Origin: Gammaproteobacteria bacterium
Lineage (GTDB): Bacteria > Pseudomonadota > Gammaproteobacteria > Pseudomonadales > Azotimanducaceae
DNA length: 48,504 bases
NCBI GenBank assembly: GCA_028818795.1
Contig: JAPPND010000011.1
Span: forward strand, 1-48,504
Direction: 5' to 3'
This document shows positions 1 through 8,178 of this stretch, piece after piece. How positions within the stretch are numbered: the first letter of the stretch is position 1; the number at the start of each line of letters is the position of its first letter. The translations under genes and the position numbers were made by a program. A model generated the notes under the pieces. That model was not told the origin of the DNA. It did no database searches and saw nothing but the letters and a program-made list of their open reading frames with translations.

Positions 1-37
1 TGACGCCGTTTCCGATGCCGATTCCGGACAAGAACGC

Positions 38-62
38 GTAGGGGACGGGCTTGTCCCGTCCA
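38..62 (+). repeat. Dispersed palindromic repeat, copy 1
   Basis: Core GTAGGGGACGGGCTTGTC followed by CCGTCC. GGGACGGG and CCCGTCC are complementary around CTTG, so it folds as a short hairpin. The same core recurs near 11784, 14919, 36738 (inverted) and, diverged or split, at 14971, 30163, 39274 and 48439. It lies just downstream of the DUF4153 gene stop. Confidence 0.85.
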
Positions 63-98
63 AACCGGCGACCGCACTACTGGCGTCAAAGACGACCG

Positions 99-1991
99 CT
101 ACGGCGTGTCCTCGTCTAAGGCACCGGATGACCAGTCGCCGGGAGGAATCCCGTACACGTTTCCGCCGATCCTCACGTGGTTGTACTGCGGGCGCATCAC
201 CGCGAGCGGCGGATCGCGCAGCAGTTCGAGGACTTGCTCGGCTTCCTTGAAAGGTTCCAGGTTTTCTCCCGTCCGCAGCGGCTCGACATACCAGCCGTCG
301 CCGACGTGGACGATGGCGTACGCATCGAGATGGTACGAGACATGCGGGGGAAGCTCGCGCCACCCGGGGAATTCGGATTTGCTCATGCCGAGCAGCAGGT
401 ACTCGCCAGATGCTGGATCGCCGTCGAGTTCGACGCGCAGAATCGTCGGATGTTCCGTGCGCGATAGCAGCCACGAGTCCTCTTCGATCGCCTCTCGCAC
501 GCCGTCCGGCACGGCGAAAGGTTCTCCCCGGTAACTCAACTCGGCCCAGAAGTCCCGGTCGGGCGGGTCGGCGTCCGAGTCTCGCATAATGAAGCCGCGG
601 GCGGGCTGACCCTGCATTCCGTCTTCAGCCACGTATTCGGTGACGGCCATTTGCTGGCGCGGATCGTAAGCGAGTTCCGCAACGAGTTGCTCCGCCGCCA
701 CGTGTCCGGGACGTGCCAGTTCGCGCAGCGCGTATTGGAAGTCGAACTGCTCGGGCTCGATCTGCCCCGATTCGACCCGCGCAAGCTGGCTGCGCGCCGA
801 GATGGCACGGAAATCGAGCACCGGTGTGTTCTGCAACAGCAGCACGGCGAGTACGAGGCAGGCCATGGACGCGTTCACCGCGGCCGTGACGCGCGGCCAC
901 TCGGCCAGATGCCGGATCACACCCCACAGGTAGCCGAGCGAGAACAACGCAAGTATCCCCGCAAAGACGAACGCCCAGCAGCGCGATACGGTCCAGCCGT
1001 ACTGGTTGACCCGAATGAGGATCCCGGTCATGGCCAGAGCCGGGAGTATCGGCAGGACGACAACGACCGCTGTCACCGCCAACTGGACCGAACCGGGGTA
1101 GCGCAAGTCGGCTTCGGGACGATAGGCGATGCCGATGAGCAGCATGGCAATGGCGCCCAGCGCGATCAGGATCCTGCTACCTAGGCCCGTGTCCCACAGT
1201 GCCCCCACGCTAACGAAGGGCAGGGTCACCAGGAACACGGCGACGATCAGGAGCACCACGGGGAGCAGGTAGCGGCCAAGGCTCTCCACAAGACCGACAA
1301 TCCCGTCGATGAGCCGGTCGCGGCGCCGGAACAGCATCGTGCCGACGCCGAAGACAATGCCGGCGGCGGGTAGCACGAACCACGGTTCGGTGAACGTCTC
1401 CCCGAGGGCGTCGATACCCAGGATGGCGAACAACGCCGCCCACAGGGCAAGTAGGATGGCGACACCGCCCACCAACGCCAGCGAGAGGCCCGCCACGAAG
1501 AGATTCCTCCATGCGCTCTTGAACAGTGCCGCGTAGCGGAACGGCGCGCGCGCCGTTATCTGCTGCATGAAGGCCAGGGCGATGAACCCCGCACCGAGTT
1601 GCGTGGCGACGTAGATCGAGTAGAGGTTGCCGACGCTGAACTTGCCCCCCGGCGTTGCCTGCCAACCCACGTATGTGCCGAGCAGACCGGCGACCACGGC
1701 GCAGACGCCGGCGAACGCCGCAGTCCGCTTGAAACTACCCGGCTCCGCCGCGAACAGAACAAGAACCGGCCAGCCGAAAACCACCGTGATGAACGGCACG
1801 AGCACCACGGGGTTGTCGGCAGGCCAGACGTCGCGGTCCAGTACCACCCCGAGCCACGCGAGCAGTGCCGCCTGCCCGGCGATGACTGCAGGCAGCGGAC
1901 CGAGCTTGAGTGCGCCTGCGATCATCCGGTTCATCGTCCGGCCCATGGCGATTGGAGACTCGACCGTAGGGAAGGGGTCGTTGGGTGTCAA
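99..1991 (-). CDS. DUF4153 domain membrane protein
   Basis: A 630-residue integral membrane protein. Roughly the first 420 residues form about a dozen hydrophobic segments. The last 200 form a soluble domain rich in charged residues and ending with a Tyr/Pro/Gly-rich stretch (NVYGIPPGDW). This layout matches the DUF4153 family, whose function is unknown. The longest frame starts at TTG 1991 with no clear ribosome site; ATG at 1946 (MGRTMNRMIAG) or 1934 would fit just as well and would place the first membrane segment closer to the N-terminus. It is divergent from the FAD oxidoreductase gene, with about 70 bp between them. Confidence 0.75.
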   Translation of the reverse strand: MTPNDPFPTVESPIAMGRTMNRMIAGALKLGPLPAVIAGQAALLAWLGVVLDRDVWPADNPVVLVPFITVVFGWPVLVLFAAEPGSFKRTAAFAGVCAVVAGLLGTYVGWQATPGGKFSVGNLYSIYVATQLGAGFIALAFMQQITARAPFRYAALFKSAWRNLFVAGLSLALVGGVAILLALWAALFAILGIDALGETFTEPWFVLPAAGIVFGVGTMLFRRRDRLIDGIVGLVESLGRYLLPVVLLIVAVFLVTLPFVSVGALWDTGLGSRILIALGAIAMLLIGIAYRPEADLRYPGSVQLAVTAVVVVLPILPALAMTGILIRVNQYGWTVSRCWAFVFAGILALFSLGYLWGVIRHLAEWPRVTAAVNASMACLVLAVLLLQNTPVLDFRAISARSQLARVESGQIEPEQFDFQYALRELARPGHVAAEQLVAELAYDPRQQMAVTEYVAEDGMQGQPARGFIMRDSDADPPDRDFWAELSYRGEPFAVPDGVREAIEEDSWLLSRTEHPTILRVELDGDPASGEYLLLGMSKSEFPGWRELPPHVSYHLDAYAIVHVGDGWYVEPLRTGENLEPFKEAEQVLELLRDPPLAVMRPQYNHVRIGGNVYGIPPGDWSSGALDEDTP

Positions 1992-2061
1992 ACTCAGGAT
2001 TCGTGCAACTCTCGACGGTTACAATGACTCGCCGAACGCACCGGGAGCGTCCGAACAACAA

Positions 2062-3276
2062 ATGACCATCGTCATCGTCGGCGGCGGCCACGCCGCCGGA
2101 CAAGCTGCGGCGAGCCTGCGCCAGGAGAAGTACGAGGGCGAGATCCTGATCATCGGCGAAGAGCCGCACATCCCCTACCAGCGTCCGCCGCTGTCAAAGC
2201 AGTACCTGTCCGGCGAGTACGGTCTCGACCGCGTTCACCTGCGCCCGGCGCGGTTCTACGAGAGCAAGGCCATTGAGGTGCGTAGCGGCGTGCGTGTCGA
2301 GAACATCGACGCCGACGACCGGACCGTCGCCTGCAGCGATGGGGCCGAAATAGGCTACGACAAGCTGCTGCTTGCCACGGGCGCGCGGCCGCGCAAACTC
2401 GCGGCGAAGGGCGGCGATCTTCCGGGCATCCACTACCTTCGCACGATCGCCGACGTCGACGCGATCAAGCAGGAATTCGCCACCGGGCGGCGGATTGCCA
2501 TCGTCGGCGGCGGCTACATCGGCCTCGAGGTCGCGGCCATTGCAATCGAGGCCGGACTGATCGTCACGGTCCTGGAAATGGAGGACCGGATCCTGCAACG
2601 CGTGACGACGCCGGCGATGTCGGCCTTCTACGAGGGTGTCCACAGCGACAGGGGTGTCACGATCCGCACCCGGATGCGCGCCGAGTCGTTCGCCGGCGTC
2701 GACAGTCTGACGGGCGTGGTCTGCGCAGGCGGTGAAGTCGTGGCCGCCGAACTCGCCGTGGTCGGAATCGGCATACAGCCCAACGTCGAGCTAGCCGAAG
2801 CAGCCGGCCTCGAGTGCAGCAACGGCATCGTCGTCGACGAATTCACGCGGACCAGCGATCCCGACATCTTCGCGGCGGGGGACTGCACCAACCACCCGAA
2901 CCCGGTTCTCGGGCGGCGGCTTCGGCTCGAGTCGGTGCCCAATGCCATGGAGCAGTCGCGGGTCGCGGCCGCGAACCTGGCGGCCAACCCCAAGGCATAC
3001 GCGAACGTGCCCTGGTTCTGGTCCGACCAGTACGATCTCAAGCTGCAGATGGTGGGTTTCTCCACCGAGGCGGAGCGGCAGGTGGTGCGCGGCGACCCCG
3101 GAACGAGACAGTTTGCGGTCTTTCACCTCAACGGCGAGACCCTGGTCGCGGCGGACGCGGTGAACAGCGCGCGCGAGTTCATGGCGGCCCGGCAACTGGT
3201 GGGCAAACGCGTCGACCCCGGGCGACTCGCCGACCCTGGCGTGGACCTCAAATCCGTTCTGCAGGCGGCAATCTAG
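2062..3276 (+). CDS. FAD-dependent ferredoxin/rubredoxin reductase-like oxidoreductase
   Basis: A 404-residue pyridine nucleotide-disulfide oxidoreductase fold protein of the ferredoxin-NAD(P) reductase type that feeds electrons to Rieske oxygenases or P450s. The FAD-binding GGGHAAGQAA motif sits at residues 6-16. The YQRPPLSK motif typical of this subfamily follows. The NAD-binding IVGGGYIGLEVAA is at about 146-158, and the second FAD motif AAGDCTN at about 271. A C-terminal reductase domain (WFWSDQYDLKLQMVG) completes it. The frame is open from 1627, but the family N-terminus begins exactly at ATG 2062 (MTIVIVGGG). A TACAAT box at 2020-2025 could be its -10. The physiological partner cannot be read from this locus; a Rieske oxygenase lies 14 kb away. 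Confidence 0.9.
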   Translation: MTIVIVGGGHAAGQAAASLRQEKYEGEILIIGEEPHIPYQRPPLSKQYLSGEYGLDRVHLRPARFYESKAIEVRSGVRVENIDADDRTVACSDGAEIGYDKLLLATGARPRKLAAKGGDLPGIHYLRTIADVDAIKQEFATGRRIAIVGGGYIGLEVAAIAIEAGLIVTVLEMEDRILQRVTTPAMSAFYEGVHSDRGVTIRTRMRAESFAGVDSLTGVVCAGGEVVAAELAVVGIGIQPNVELAEAAGLECSNGIVVDEFTRTSDPDIFAAGDCTNHPNPVLGRRLRLESVPNAMEQSRVAAANLAANPKAYANVPWFWSDQYDLKLQMVGFSTEAERQVVRGDPGTRQFAVFHLNGETLVAADAVNSAREFMAARQLVGKRVDPGRLADPGVDLKSVLQAAI

Positions 3277-3299
3277 GAACAAGACAAGGAGTACAACCC

Positions 3300-3806
3300 A
3301 TGAAAACATCGTTCGGCATCCTCGTGACTGCCATCGTGCTGTTCGTCTTCGGATTCCTCTACTGGGCCGCGAACCCGCTGCCGAACCAGGCATTGAACAC
3401 GGTGCCGGACGCGGAGGCGGCGGCCAGCGCCGTGGCCGAGCAGTTCCCGGAAACGGGGATGTACAGCTTCATGCAGTCTGGCATCGGCGCCACCGTCATA
3501 GTCAATCACGGGGCCTCGGAAGAGGTCGACCTGTTGGTGATGGTCTACGGGTTCATCCACTACCTCCTCATCGCGGCTGTCCTCGCCGTGGTGCTGCGCA
3601 CTGGCGCACCTCTCTCCGCGCACGTTCGGCGCGCGTTCATCCTCGGTTTGGCGGCGGTGGTCGTCGTGGAGGGCTCCGACATTATCTGGTGGGGATACAC
3701 TTGGGGCTGGAAGCTCTGGAGCGCCGCCTATCTTGTGCTGGTGTTCGTCATCGGCGCCCTCGTGCTTTCGAAATTCCTGCCGAGGGATCCCGACATCGTG
3801 GCGTGA
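3300..3806 (+). CDS. Small membrane protein of unknown function
   Basis: 168 residues with an N-terminal membrane segment (residues 5-25), a soluble stretch of about 50 residues, then three further hydrophobic segments (around 80-100, 110-130, 140-158). I do not recognise a family. ATG 3300 is preceded by an AAGGAG ribosome site (about 3287-3292) and follows the oxidoreductase stop by 23 bp, so the two are probably co-transcribed. A function as a membrane partner of the reductase is possible but is inference only. Confidence 0.75.
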   Translation: MKTSFGILVTAIVLFVFGFLYWAANPLPNQALNTVPDAEAAASAVAEQFPETGMYSFMQSGIGATVIVNHGASEEVDLLVMVYGFIHYLLIAAVLAVVLRTGAPLSAHVRRAFILGLAAVVVVEGSDIIWWGYTWGWKLWSAAYLVLVFVIGALVLSKFLPRDPDIVA

Positions 3807-3812
3807 TCCTGT

Positions 3813-3832
3813 GCACGCGGCCGTCCGCGTGC
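3813..3832 (+). terminator. Hairpin after the oxidoreductase/membrane-protein pair
   Basis: GCACGCGG (3813-3820), loop CCGT, CCGCGTGC (3825-3832): a perfect 8-bp GC stem starting 7 bases after the stop at 3806. No T-tract follows, so it is at best a weak intrinsic terminator or an RNA 3-prime stabiliser. Confidence 0.4.
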
Positions 3833-4044
3833 CGAGGTCGAGCGGGCGACCCCGCGCCTTGCGGGAGCGTTATGGGCGCCCCCACGAGCCTGCCCCGTAT
3901 TGACGGCGGCGTTGTCCCGTCCGCGCTTCGTCTCGTTTGTCCCCTGTTCTGCCGCCTGAGCGCGATGGAAGTTGTTGGATTGTTTAGGCAAAATCCACCT
4001 TGAGTGCTGCGTGGCGACCTGTCGAGACGGTTCACGGAGACGGC
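3833..4044 (+). other. Intergenic region with partial dispersed repeat
   Basis: No gene seen. It is GC-rich and partly palindromic up to about 3925. The stretch GGCGGCGTTGTCCCGTCC (about 3905-3922) matches the right half of the interrupted repeat at 39386-39406, so a decayed copy of that composite element probably sits here. The segment from 3925 to 4030 shows no recognised feature before the GGAGA ribosome site at 4036-4040. Confidence 0.5.
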
Positions 4045-4434
4045 ATGAGCGACGAACAGGAAGACCTGAACAGTCCGGATTCCGACCTAGGGGTTGCCGA
4101 GGTCGTCGACGAACACACGCGGCCGAAAGAGGGCTTCCTGTTCTGCGCGGCCTGTTCACACTTGGTCGGCCACATCCAGGATCGCATCGAGGTGAACGGT
4201 TCGTTTCTTCACACGTGTACGAACCCATACGGCTATGTCCACCACTTCGGCTGCCACAGCGACGCTCACGGCTGCGCGATCAGCGGCGGCCACCACTCCG
4301 CCGACAGCTGGTTCAAGGGTTTCAGTTGGCGGTTGGCCAACTGCGGCAACTGCGACACCCACTTGGGATGGCTCTTCGAACGACCGGGCGAGCATTTCTA
4401 CGGCCTCATCCTCGACCGCGTCCAGGCGGGCTGA
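4045..4434 (+). CDS. Cereblon-like CULT domain protein
   Basis: A 129-residue stand-alone CULT (thalidomide-binding) domain, the fold found in eukaryotic cereblon and in a few bacterial proteins such as the Magnetospirillum homologue MsCI4. Zinc ligands are CAAC (Cys34, Cys37) and CGNC (Cys100, Cys103). The aromatic cage is Trp89 (DSWF), Trp95 (FSWR) and Trp109 (HLGW). The NPYGYVHH loop and the C-terminal FYGLILDR strand also match. The first 25 residues are acidic and look disordered, and there is no signal peptide, so it is cytoplasmic. ATG 4045 has GGAGA at 4036-4040; an upstream in-frame ATG at 4000 is less likely. The natural ligand of bacterial CULT proteins is not established. It leads a tight gene cluster with the HAD gene 3 bp downstream. 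Confidence 0.9.
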   Translation: MSDEQEDLNSPDSDLGVAEVVDEHTRPKEGFLFCAACSHLVGHIQDRIEVNGSFLHTCTNPYGYVHHFGCHSDAHGCAISGGHHSADSWFKGFSWRLANCGNCDTHLGWLFERPGEHFYGLILDRVQAG

Positions 4435-4437
4435 CCG

Positions 4438-5133
4438 ATGCCCGATCCGAGTGCGGGCGACTACGATGTCCTCACGTTCGACTGCTATGGCACGCTGATC
4501 GATTGGGGCGCAGGCATCGTCGGGCACCTGCAGCCGCTTTTGCTGGAACGCGATGCCCACGTGATCGACGATTTCCTGCTCGAGTTCTTCGCTGAGACCG
4601 AACCGGAGGTTCAACAGGACGGCGTCGCCTACGCCGACGTGCTGCGGGAGGTCCTGCGTCGTCTCGGCGACCGCCTTGCCTTTTCACCCACCGACGCGAT
4701 GCTCGACGCGTTCGCCGACAGCGCCGGGGACTGGGCGCCGTTCCCCGATACCGTCGACGCCCTGGCACGGTTGGGCGAACGCGTGGACCTTGCGGTCGTC
4801 TCCAACGTCGACAACGCGATCTTCGAGAGAACCGCCGCCAAGCTCGGTGCCGAGTTCAAACACGTGATCACCGCCGAGGACGTCGGCGCCTACAAGCCCG
4901 ATCCCCGGATGTTCGACGCGGCGCGACGGGCCGTCAACGGCACCCGGGTTCTGCACGTTGCCCAAAGCCTCTACCACGACATCGCCCCGGCATCGTCGTT
5001 CGGTCTCGACACGGTCTGGATACAACGGGGCAACAACGCCGTCCGGCGAGTCAGTGCGAGCCCTACCTGGACGTTCGACTCGCTTGCGGCGTTCGCCGAC
5101 GCGTTCGTCGGTACCGAGTCCGGGGACGGCTAG
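4438..5133 (+). CDS. HAD-superfamily hydrolase, haloacid dehalogenase type II-like
   Basis: 231 residues. Motif I is FDCYGTLID with nucleophile Asp15. The +2 residue is Tyr rather than Asp, the pattern of L-2-haloacid dehalogenases rather than of phosphatases. Motif II Ser is in VVSNVDN (Ser122), motif III Lys in YKPDPR (Lys153), and the distal acidic site in SLYHDIAPA. Substrate is unknown; the family includes true dehalogenases and uncharacterised hydrolases. It starts 3 bp after the CULT gene, and its TAG stop shares one base with the GTG start of the next gene (TAGTG), so translation is probably coupled. Confidence 0.85.
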   Translation: MPDPSAGDYDVLTFDCYGTLIDWGAGIVGHLQPLLLERDAHVIDDFLLEFFAETEPEVQQDGVAYADVLREVLRRLGDRLAFSPTDAMLDAFADSAGDWAPFPDTVDALARLGERVDLAVVSNVDNAIFERTAAKLGAEFKHVITAEDVGAYKPDPRMFDAARRAVNGTRVLHVAQSLYHDIAPASSFGLDTVWIQRGNNAVRRVSASPTWTFDSLAAFADAFVGTESGDG

Positions 5134-5669
5134 TGGACGCCGGCGAGGAAACACGCCGCGCCTGGATCGAACTCGCCAAGGAGGACATGCACTTCTCGGC
5201 GGCGCACTTCACGATCTTCTCGCCGAGTCGGCGCGAGAACCTGCACGGCCACAATTTCTTCGTCGAGGCGCGTGCCGGCGGGCCGATCGACGCCAACGGT
5301 CTTTGTTTCGACTACACATTGCTCAAGGACCGACTCAGGGCGCTGTGCGACTCCCTGGACGAAACCCTGCTCATCGCCGCGCAATCGCCGCACCTCACGA
5401 TTCGGAAAAAGCACGACGAAGTCGTCGTCGCATTCGCGGACGAAACGCTCCGATTCCCGGCTCGCGACGTGAAACTCCTGCCGATCCGCAACGTCACCGT
5501 CGAGGAACTGGCGCATTGGTTCACCGCGGCCCTCACGAGCGACGGGAGTGTCGCCTCGCTGCCCTTGGAGATGCTCACCGTGCGTCTCTCGTCCGGCCCC
5601 GGACAATGGGCCGAGACAACCTGGCGGTCCGATGCCGCGTATCCGAACCGCCCAGGCGAGGGACCATGA
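5133..5669 (+). CDS. 6-pyruvoyl-tetrahydropterin synthase/QueD-like protein
   Basis: 178 residues of the T-fold PTPS/QueD family. The three zinc histidines are visible: His25 in FSAAHF, and His38 and His40 in NLHGHNF. In QueD and canonical PTPS a catalytic Cys lies a few residues before the HGH (for example CGRLHGH). Here the aligned segment reads RENLHGH, with Arg at that position, so the standard chemistry may be altered. GTG 5133 overlaps the HAD stop by one base. The ATG of the downstream SDR overlaps this gene's stop (ATGA). The transporter gene yhhQ just downstream points toward the queuosine/deazapurine pathway; the SDR points equally to reduced pterins. Confidence 0.8.
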   Translation: MDAGEETRRAWIELAKEDMHFSAAHFTIFSPSRRENLHGHNFFVEARAGGPIDANGLCFDYTLLKDRLRALCDSLDETLLIAAQSPHLTIRKKHDEVVVAFADETLRFPARDVKLLPIRNVTVEELAHWFTAALTSDGSVASLPLEMLTVRLSSGPGQWAETTWRSDAAYPNRPGEGP

Positions 5670-6361
5670 AGCTCGCCATCGTCTCGGGAGCAAGCGCCGG
5701 GATCGGCCTGGCAACGGCCGAACGCTTCCTCGAGGCCGGCTACCGCGTGGCGAATCTCTCCAGGCGTCGGTGCCCCCTTTCCGGCATCGTCGATCTGCGT
5801 TGCGACCTGTCGGATCCCGACTTCCCGGACGCCCTCGGCCCCCAACTCGCGCCGCACCTCGAGCGGGCAAGCGAAACCGTGCTCGTCCACAACGCCTCCC
5901 GCCTCGCCAACGACACCGCCGACGACACGTCGAGCGACGACCTGCGGGCGGTGCTTGAAGTCAACGTCGTCGGCATCAACTCCCTCAACCGGTTGGCGAT
6001 TCCCCACCTAGGCGACGGTTCTTGCATCCTCTTCGTCGCCTCCACGTTGGCCGAGAAGGCGGTGCCGGGCAGCTATTCCTACGTCGTCACCAAACACGCC
6101 CAGGTGGGCATGATGCGTGCGCTATGCCAGGACCTCGCCGGCACCGGCATCCACACCGCATGCATCTGCCCAGGCTTCACCGATACCGAGATGCTGCGCG
6201 CCCACGTGCCGCCGGAGGCGATGGACGCGGTGCGCGGCATGTCGGCGTTCAACCGACTGATCGATCCCGGCGAGATCGCAGGCGCCCTGTTCTGGGCCGC
6301 CACAACGCCCGTCATCAACGGCAGCGTTGTCCACGCAAATCTCGGCCAGATCGAAAGCTAG
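5666..6361 (+). CDS. SDR family NAD(P)-dependent oxidoreductase
   Basis: 231-residue short-chain dehydrogenase. The cofactor motif SGASAGIG is at residues 7-14, the NAS motif at 75-77 (VHNASRL), the catalytic Ser in FVAST, and the YxxxK motif in SYVVTKH; the PGFTDTEM loop follows. The Arg pair after beta-2 (NLSRRR) suggests NADP(H). Start ATG 5666 overlaps the PTPS-like stop by 4 bases, so the two are translationally coupled. Sepiapterin- or dihydromonapterin-reductase-like activity on the product of the PTPS-like protein is a reasonable guess from this coupling, but the sequence alone does not prove it. Confidence 0.85.
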   Translation: MKLAIVSGASAGIGLATAERFLEAGYRVANLSRRRCPLSGIVDLRCDLSDPDFPDALGPQLAPHLERASETVLVHNASRLANDTADDTSSDDLRAVLEVNVVGINSLNRLAIPHLGDGSCILFVASTLAEKAVPGSYSYVVTKHAQVGMMRALCQDLAGTGIHTACICPGFTDTEMLRAHVPPEAMDAVRGMSAFNRLIDPGEIAGALFWAATTPVINGSVVHANLGQIES

Positions 6362-6457
6362 CGGTGGCACCTTGGTCCGTCGATTGATGACGACAATACG
6401 GCATCGACATTCGACTCGAGCGGGAGCCGTTTGCCGCGGGACGGGAGAATAGTCGGC

Positions 6458-7249
6458 ATGGCGGATTTCAGGCGGCGGCGGCAGCGGGTATTCCTGGTAC
6501 TCGCCGGCATATTCCTCGGCACGCTCGCGATGTTGAACATTCTGGGCATCAGCCGGTTCATCGACCTCTCGTTCACCATCTTCGGGCTGGAGATCCCGAT
6601 GGTGGTCGCGGTCGGCGTCCTGCCCTATCCGATCACCTTCATCTGCACCGACCTCATCAGCGAACTCTACGGGCGCAGGCGAGCCACGGAGGTCGTGTTC
6701 GTGGGCCTGCTCCTGAACATCTGGGTGATGTTCGTGCTGTGGCTTGGCGGCGCACTCCCGGGTTTCGAGGCCGTCGACCCGGCGACCGGTGAACTCGTCC
6801 CCGACGAGGCCGGCCGAGTTCCGGTGTTCTTCGAGGTTCGCACCCTGGCCTTCGGCGCGGTGACCGCTTCCATGATCGCCTATCTGGTCGCGCAATGGTG
6901 CGACGTGCAGTTGTTCCATTTCTGGAAGTGGCTGACCGGTGGCCGCCATCTTTGGCTGCGGAACAACGGTTCGACGCTGGTGAGTCAACTCGTCGATACC
7001 ACGGCCGTGATCCTGATAACGCACTTCTACGCGAATGCGCTGCCCATCGCCGAGTCGGAACCGCTGTGGCCGCAGTTGCTCACGTTCATCGCCTCGGGCT
7101 ATGCGTTCAAGGTCATCGTCGCACTGGTCGACACGGGTCCGATCTATCTCATCGTGGGGCGGCTCCGGCCCTTCCTGGGCATCGCCAGGAACGAGGAAAT
7201 CGGCCTCGGCGACGACCCGGTGATGGCGGCATCCGACGTGCGCTATTGA
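6458..7249 (+). CDS. yhhQ: Queuosine precursor transporter (YhhQ/VUT family)
   Basis: 263-residue membrane protein of the DUF165/VUT family, which imports preQ0/preQ1. Signature segments seen are the PYPITFICTDLISELYGRRRA loop, with its conserved acidic and Arg residues, and the C-terminal FKVIVALVDTGPIYL helix. About six hydrophobic segments are visible. ATG 6458 is preceded by GGGAG at 6443-6447; a TTG at 6431 is the alternative. It starts 96 bp after the SDR gene, same strand. It overlaps the 3-prime end of the convergent LLM gene by 7 bp. Confidence 0.88.
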   Translation: MADFRRRRQRVFLVLAGIFLGTLAMLNILGISRFIDLSFTIFGLEIPMVVAVGVLPYPITFICTDLISELYGRRRATEVVFVGLLLNIWVMFVLWLGGALPGFEAVDPATGELVPDEAGRVPVFFEVRTLAFGAVTASMIAYLVAQWCDVQLFHFWKWLTGGRHLWLRNNGSTLVSQLVDTTAVILITHFYANALPIAESEPLWPQLLTFIASGYAFKVIVALVDTGPIYLIVGRLRPFLGIARNEEIGLGDDPVMAASDVRY

Positions 7250-8172
7250 GAAAACAGTTCCGCCGCGGTGCGAACCGAGTGTTCAAGCACCGCCGACTCC
7301 ATCCGGCCGATGCGCAGTCTCGTGACCACCAGGTGGGTCATGCCGAGGGTCTCCACGTAGGCGGCGACCTTGTCCGCAACCGCCGCCGGATCCCCGACGA
7401 TTGCCCATTCGTCCGCTTCGAGGGACACCCCCGGGCGTCCACCGCTGGCCAACTGACGCGCCGCGATACCCAGTTGGTCCCGGACCTGGCCGACGAGTCG
7501 GCGGTCCTCGGACACGAACAGGGTTCGCATGATCGGCACTTCCATCGGCCGCGCCACGCCGGCCGCGTCGCACGCCTCCCCGTGGCGCTGCAGGTTCTCG
7601 CGCAGCCTGGCCAGGGGTTCCATGGGCGAGGCGAGATACGGCAAGCCCAGCCGCCCCGCCTGGGCGAGCGCTTTCGGCCCGAACGCCGCAACCCAAACGG
7701 GCGGGTGTTCCTGAACGGGCAAAGGCGAAAGCCGCACGTCCCCCGAGCCCTCACCCACCGGTTCTCCCTTCCAAGCACGCTGCATGGTGGCCAGACACGC
7801 CTCGAACAGACGCCGCTTGTCCTTTCTCGACACCTCGAAGGCGTCGAACATGGTCGGCTGGTAGCCGCGCCCGACACCCAGGATCACCCGTCCTCCGGAG
7901 AGACGATCGAGAACCGCGACCTGTTCGGCGGCCTGGAGGGGATGACGCAACGGCAGCAGGAACGAGGTCGTCGCGAGACGGATCGTGCGGGTGCCGGCAG
8001 CGACCGCCGCCAGCAGCATCAACGGGTCGGGAATCGCGGCATCGCCCGCGAAATGGCTCTCCGGCAGCCAGAAGGACTCGTAGCCCCACTCCTCGGCCAA
8101 CGCGGCCTGGCGGGCCAACGCATGGGCATCGACTTGGCCCGATATCCGCCAAGGGGTCAGGCCAAGATGCAT
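7243..8172 (-). CDS. LLM class flavin-dependent oxidoreductase
   Basis: 309-residue luciferase-like monooxygenase (TIM barrel using FMN or F420). Typical features are the N-terminal LGLTPW strand, EEWGYESFWLPESHF, the TTSFLLPLRHPLQAAEQVAVLDRLSGGR region that binds the flavin phosphate, and LGVGRGYQPTMFDAF. Substrate cannot be inferred; many relatives oxidise alkanesulfonates, long-chain alkanes or F420 substrates. Convergent and overlapping by 7 bp with yhhQ. Confidence 0.88.
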   Translation of the reverse strand: MHLGLTPWRISGQVDAHALARQAALAEEWGYESFWLPESHFAGDAAIPDPLMLLAAVAAGTRTIRLATTSFLLPLRHPLQAAEQVAVLDRLSGGRVILGVGRGYQPTMFDAFEVSRKDKRRLFEACLATMQRAWKGEPVGEGSGDVRLSPLPVQEHPPVWVAAFGPKALAQAGRLGLPYLASPMEPLARLRENLQRHGEACDAAGVARPMEVPIMRTLFVSEDRRLVGQVRDQLGIAARQLASGGRPGVSLEADEWAIVGDPAAVADKVAAYVETLGMTHLVVTRLRIGRMESAVLEHSVRTAAELFSQ

Positions 8173-8178
8173 CGACAG

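Noticed and set aside
1627-2061. Extended N-terminus for the FAD oxidoreductase
   Set aside because: The extra 145 residues run antisense through the DUF4153 gene, and the conserved FAD motif begins right after ATG 2062.
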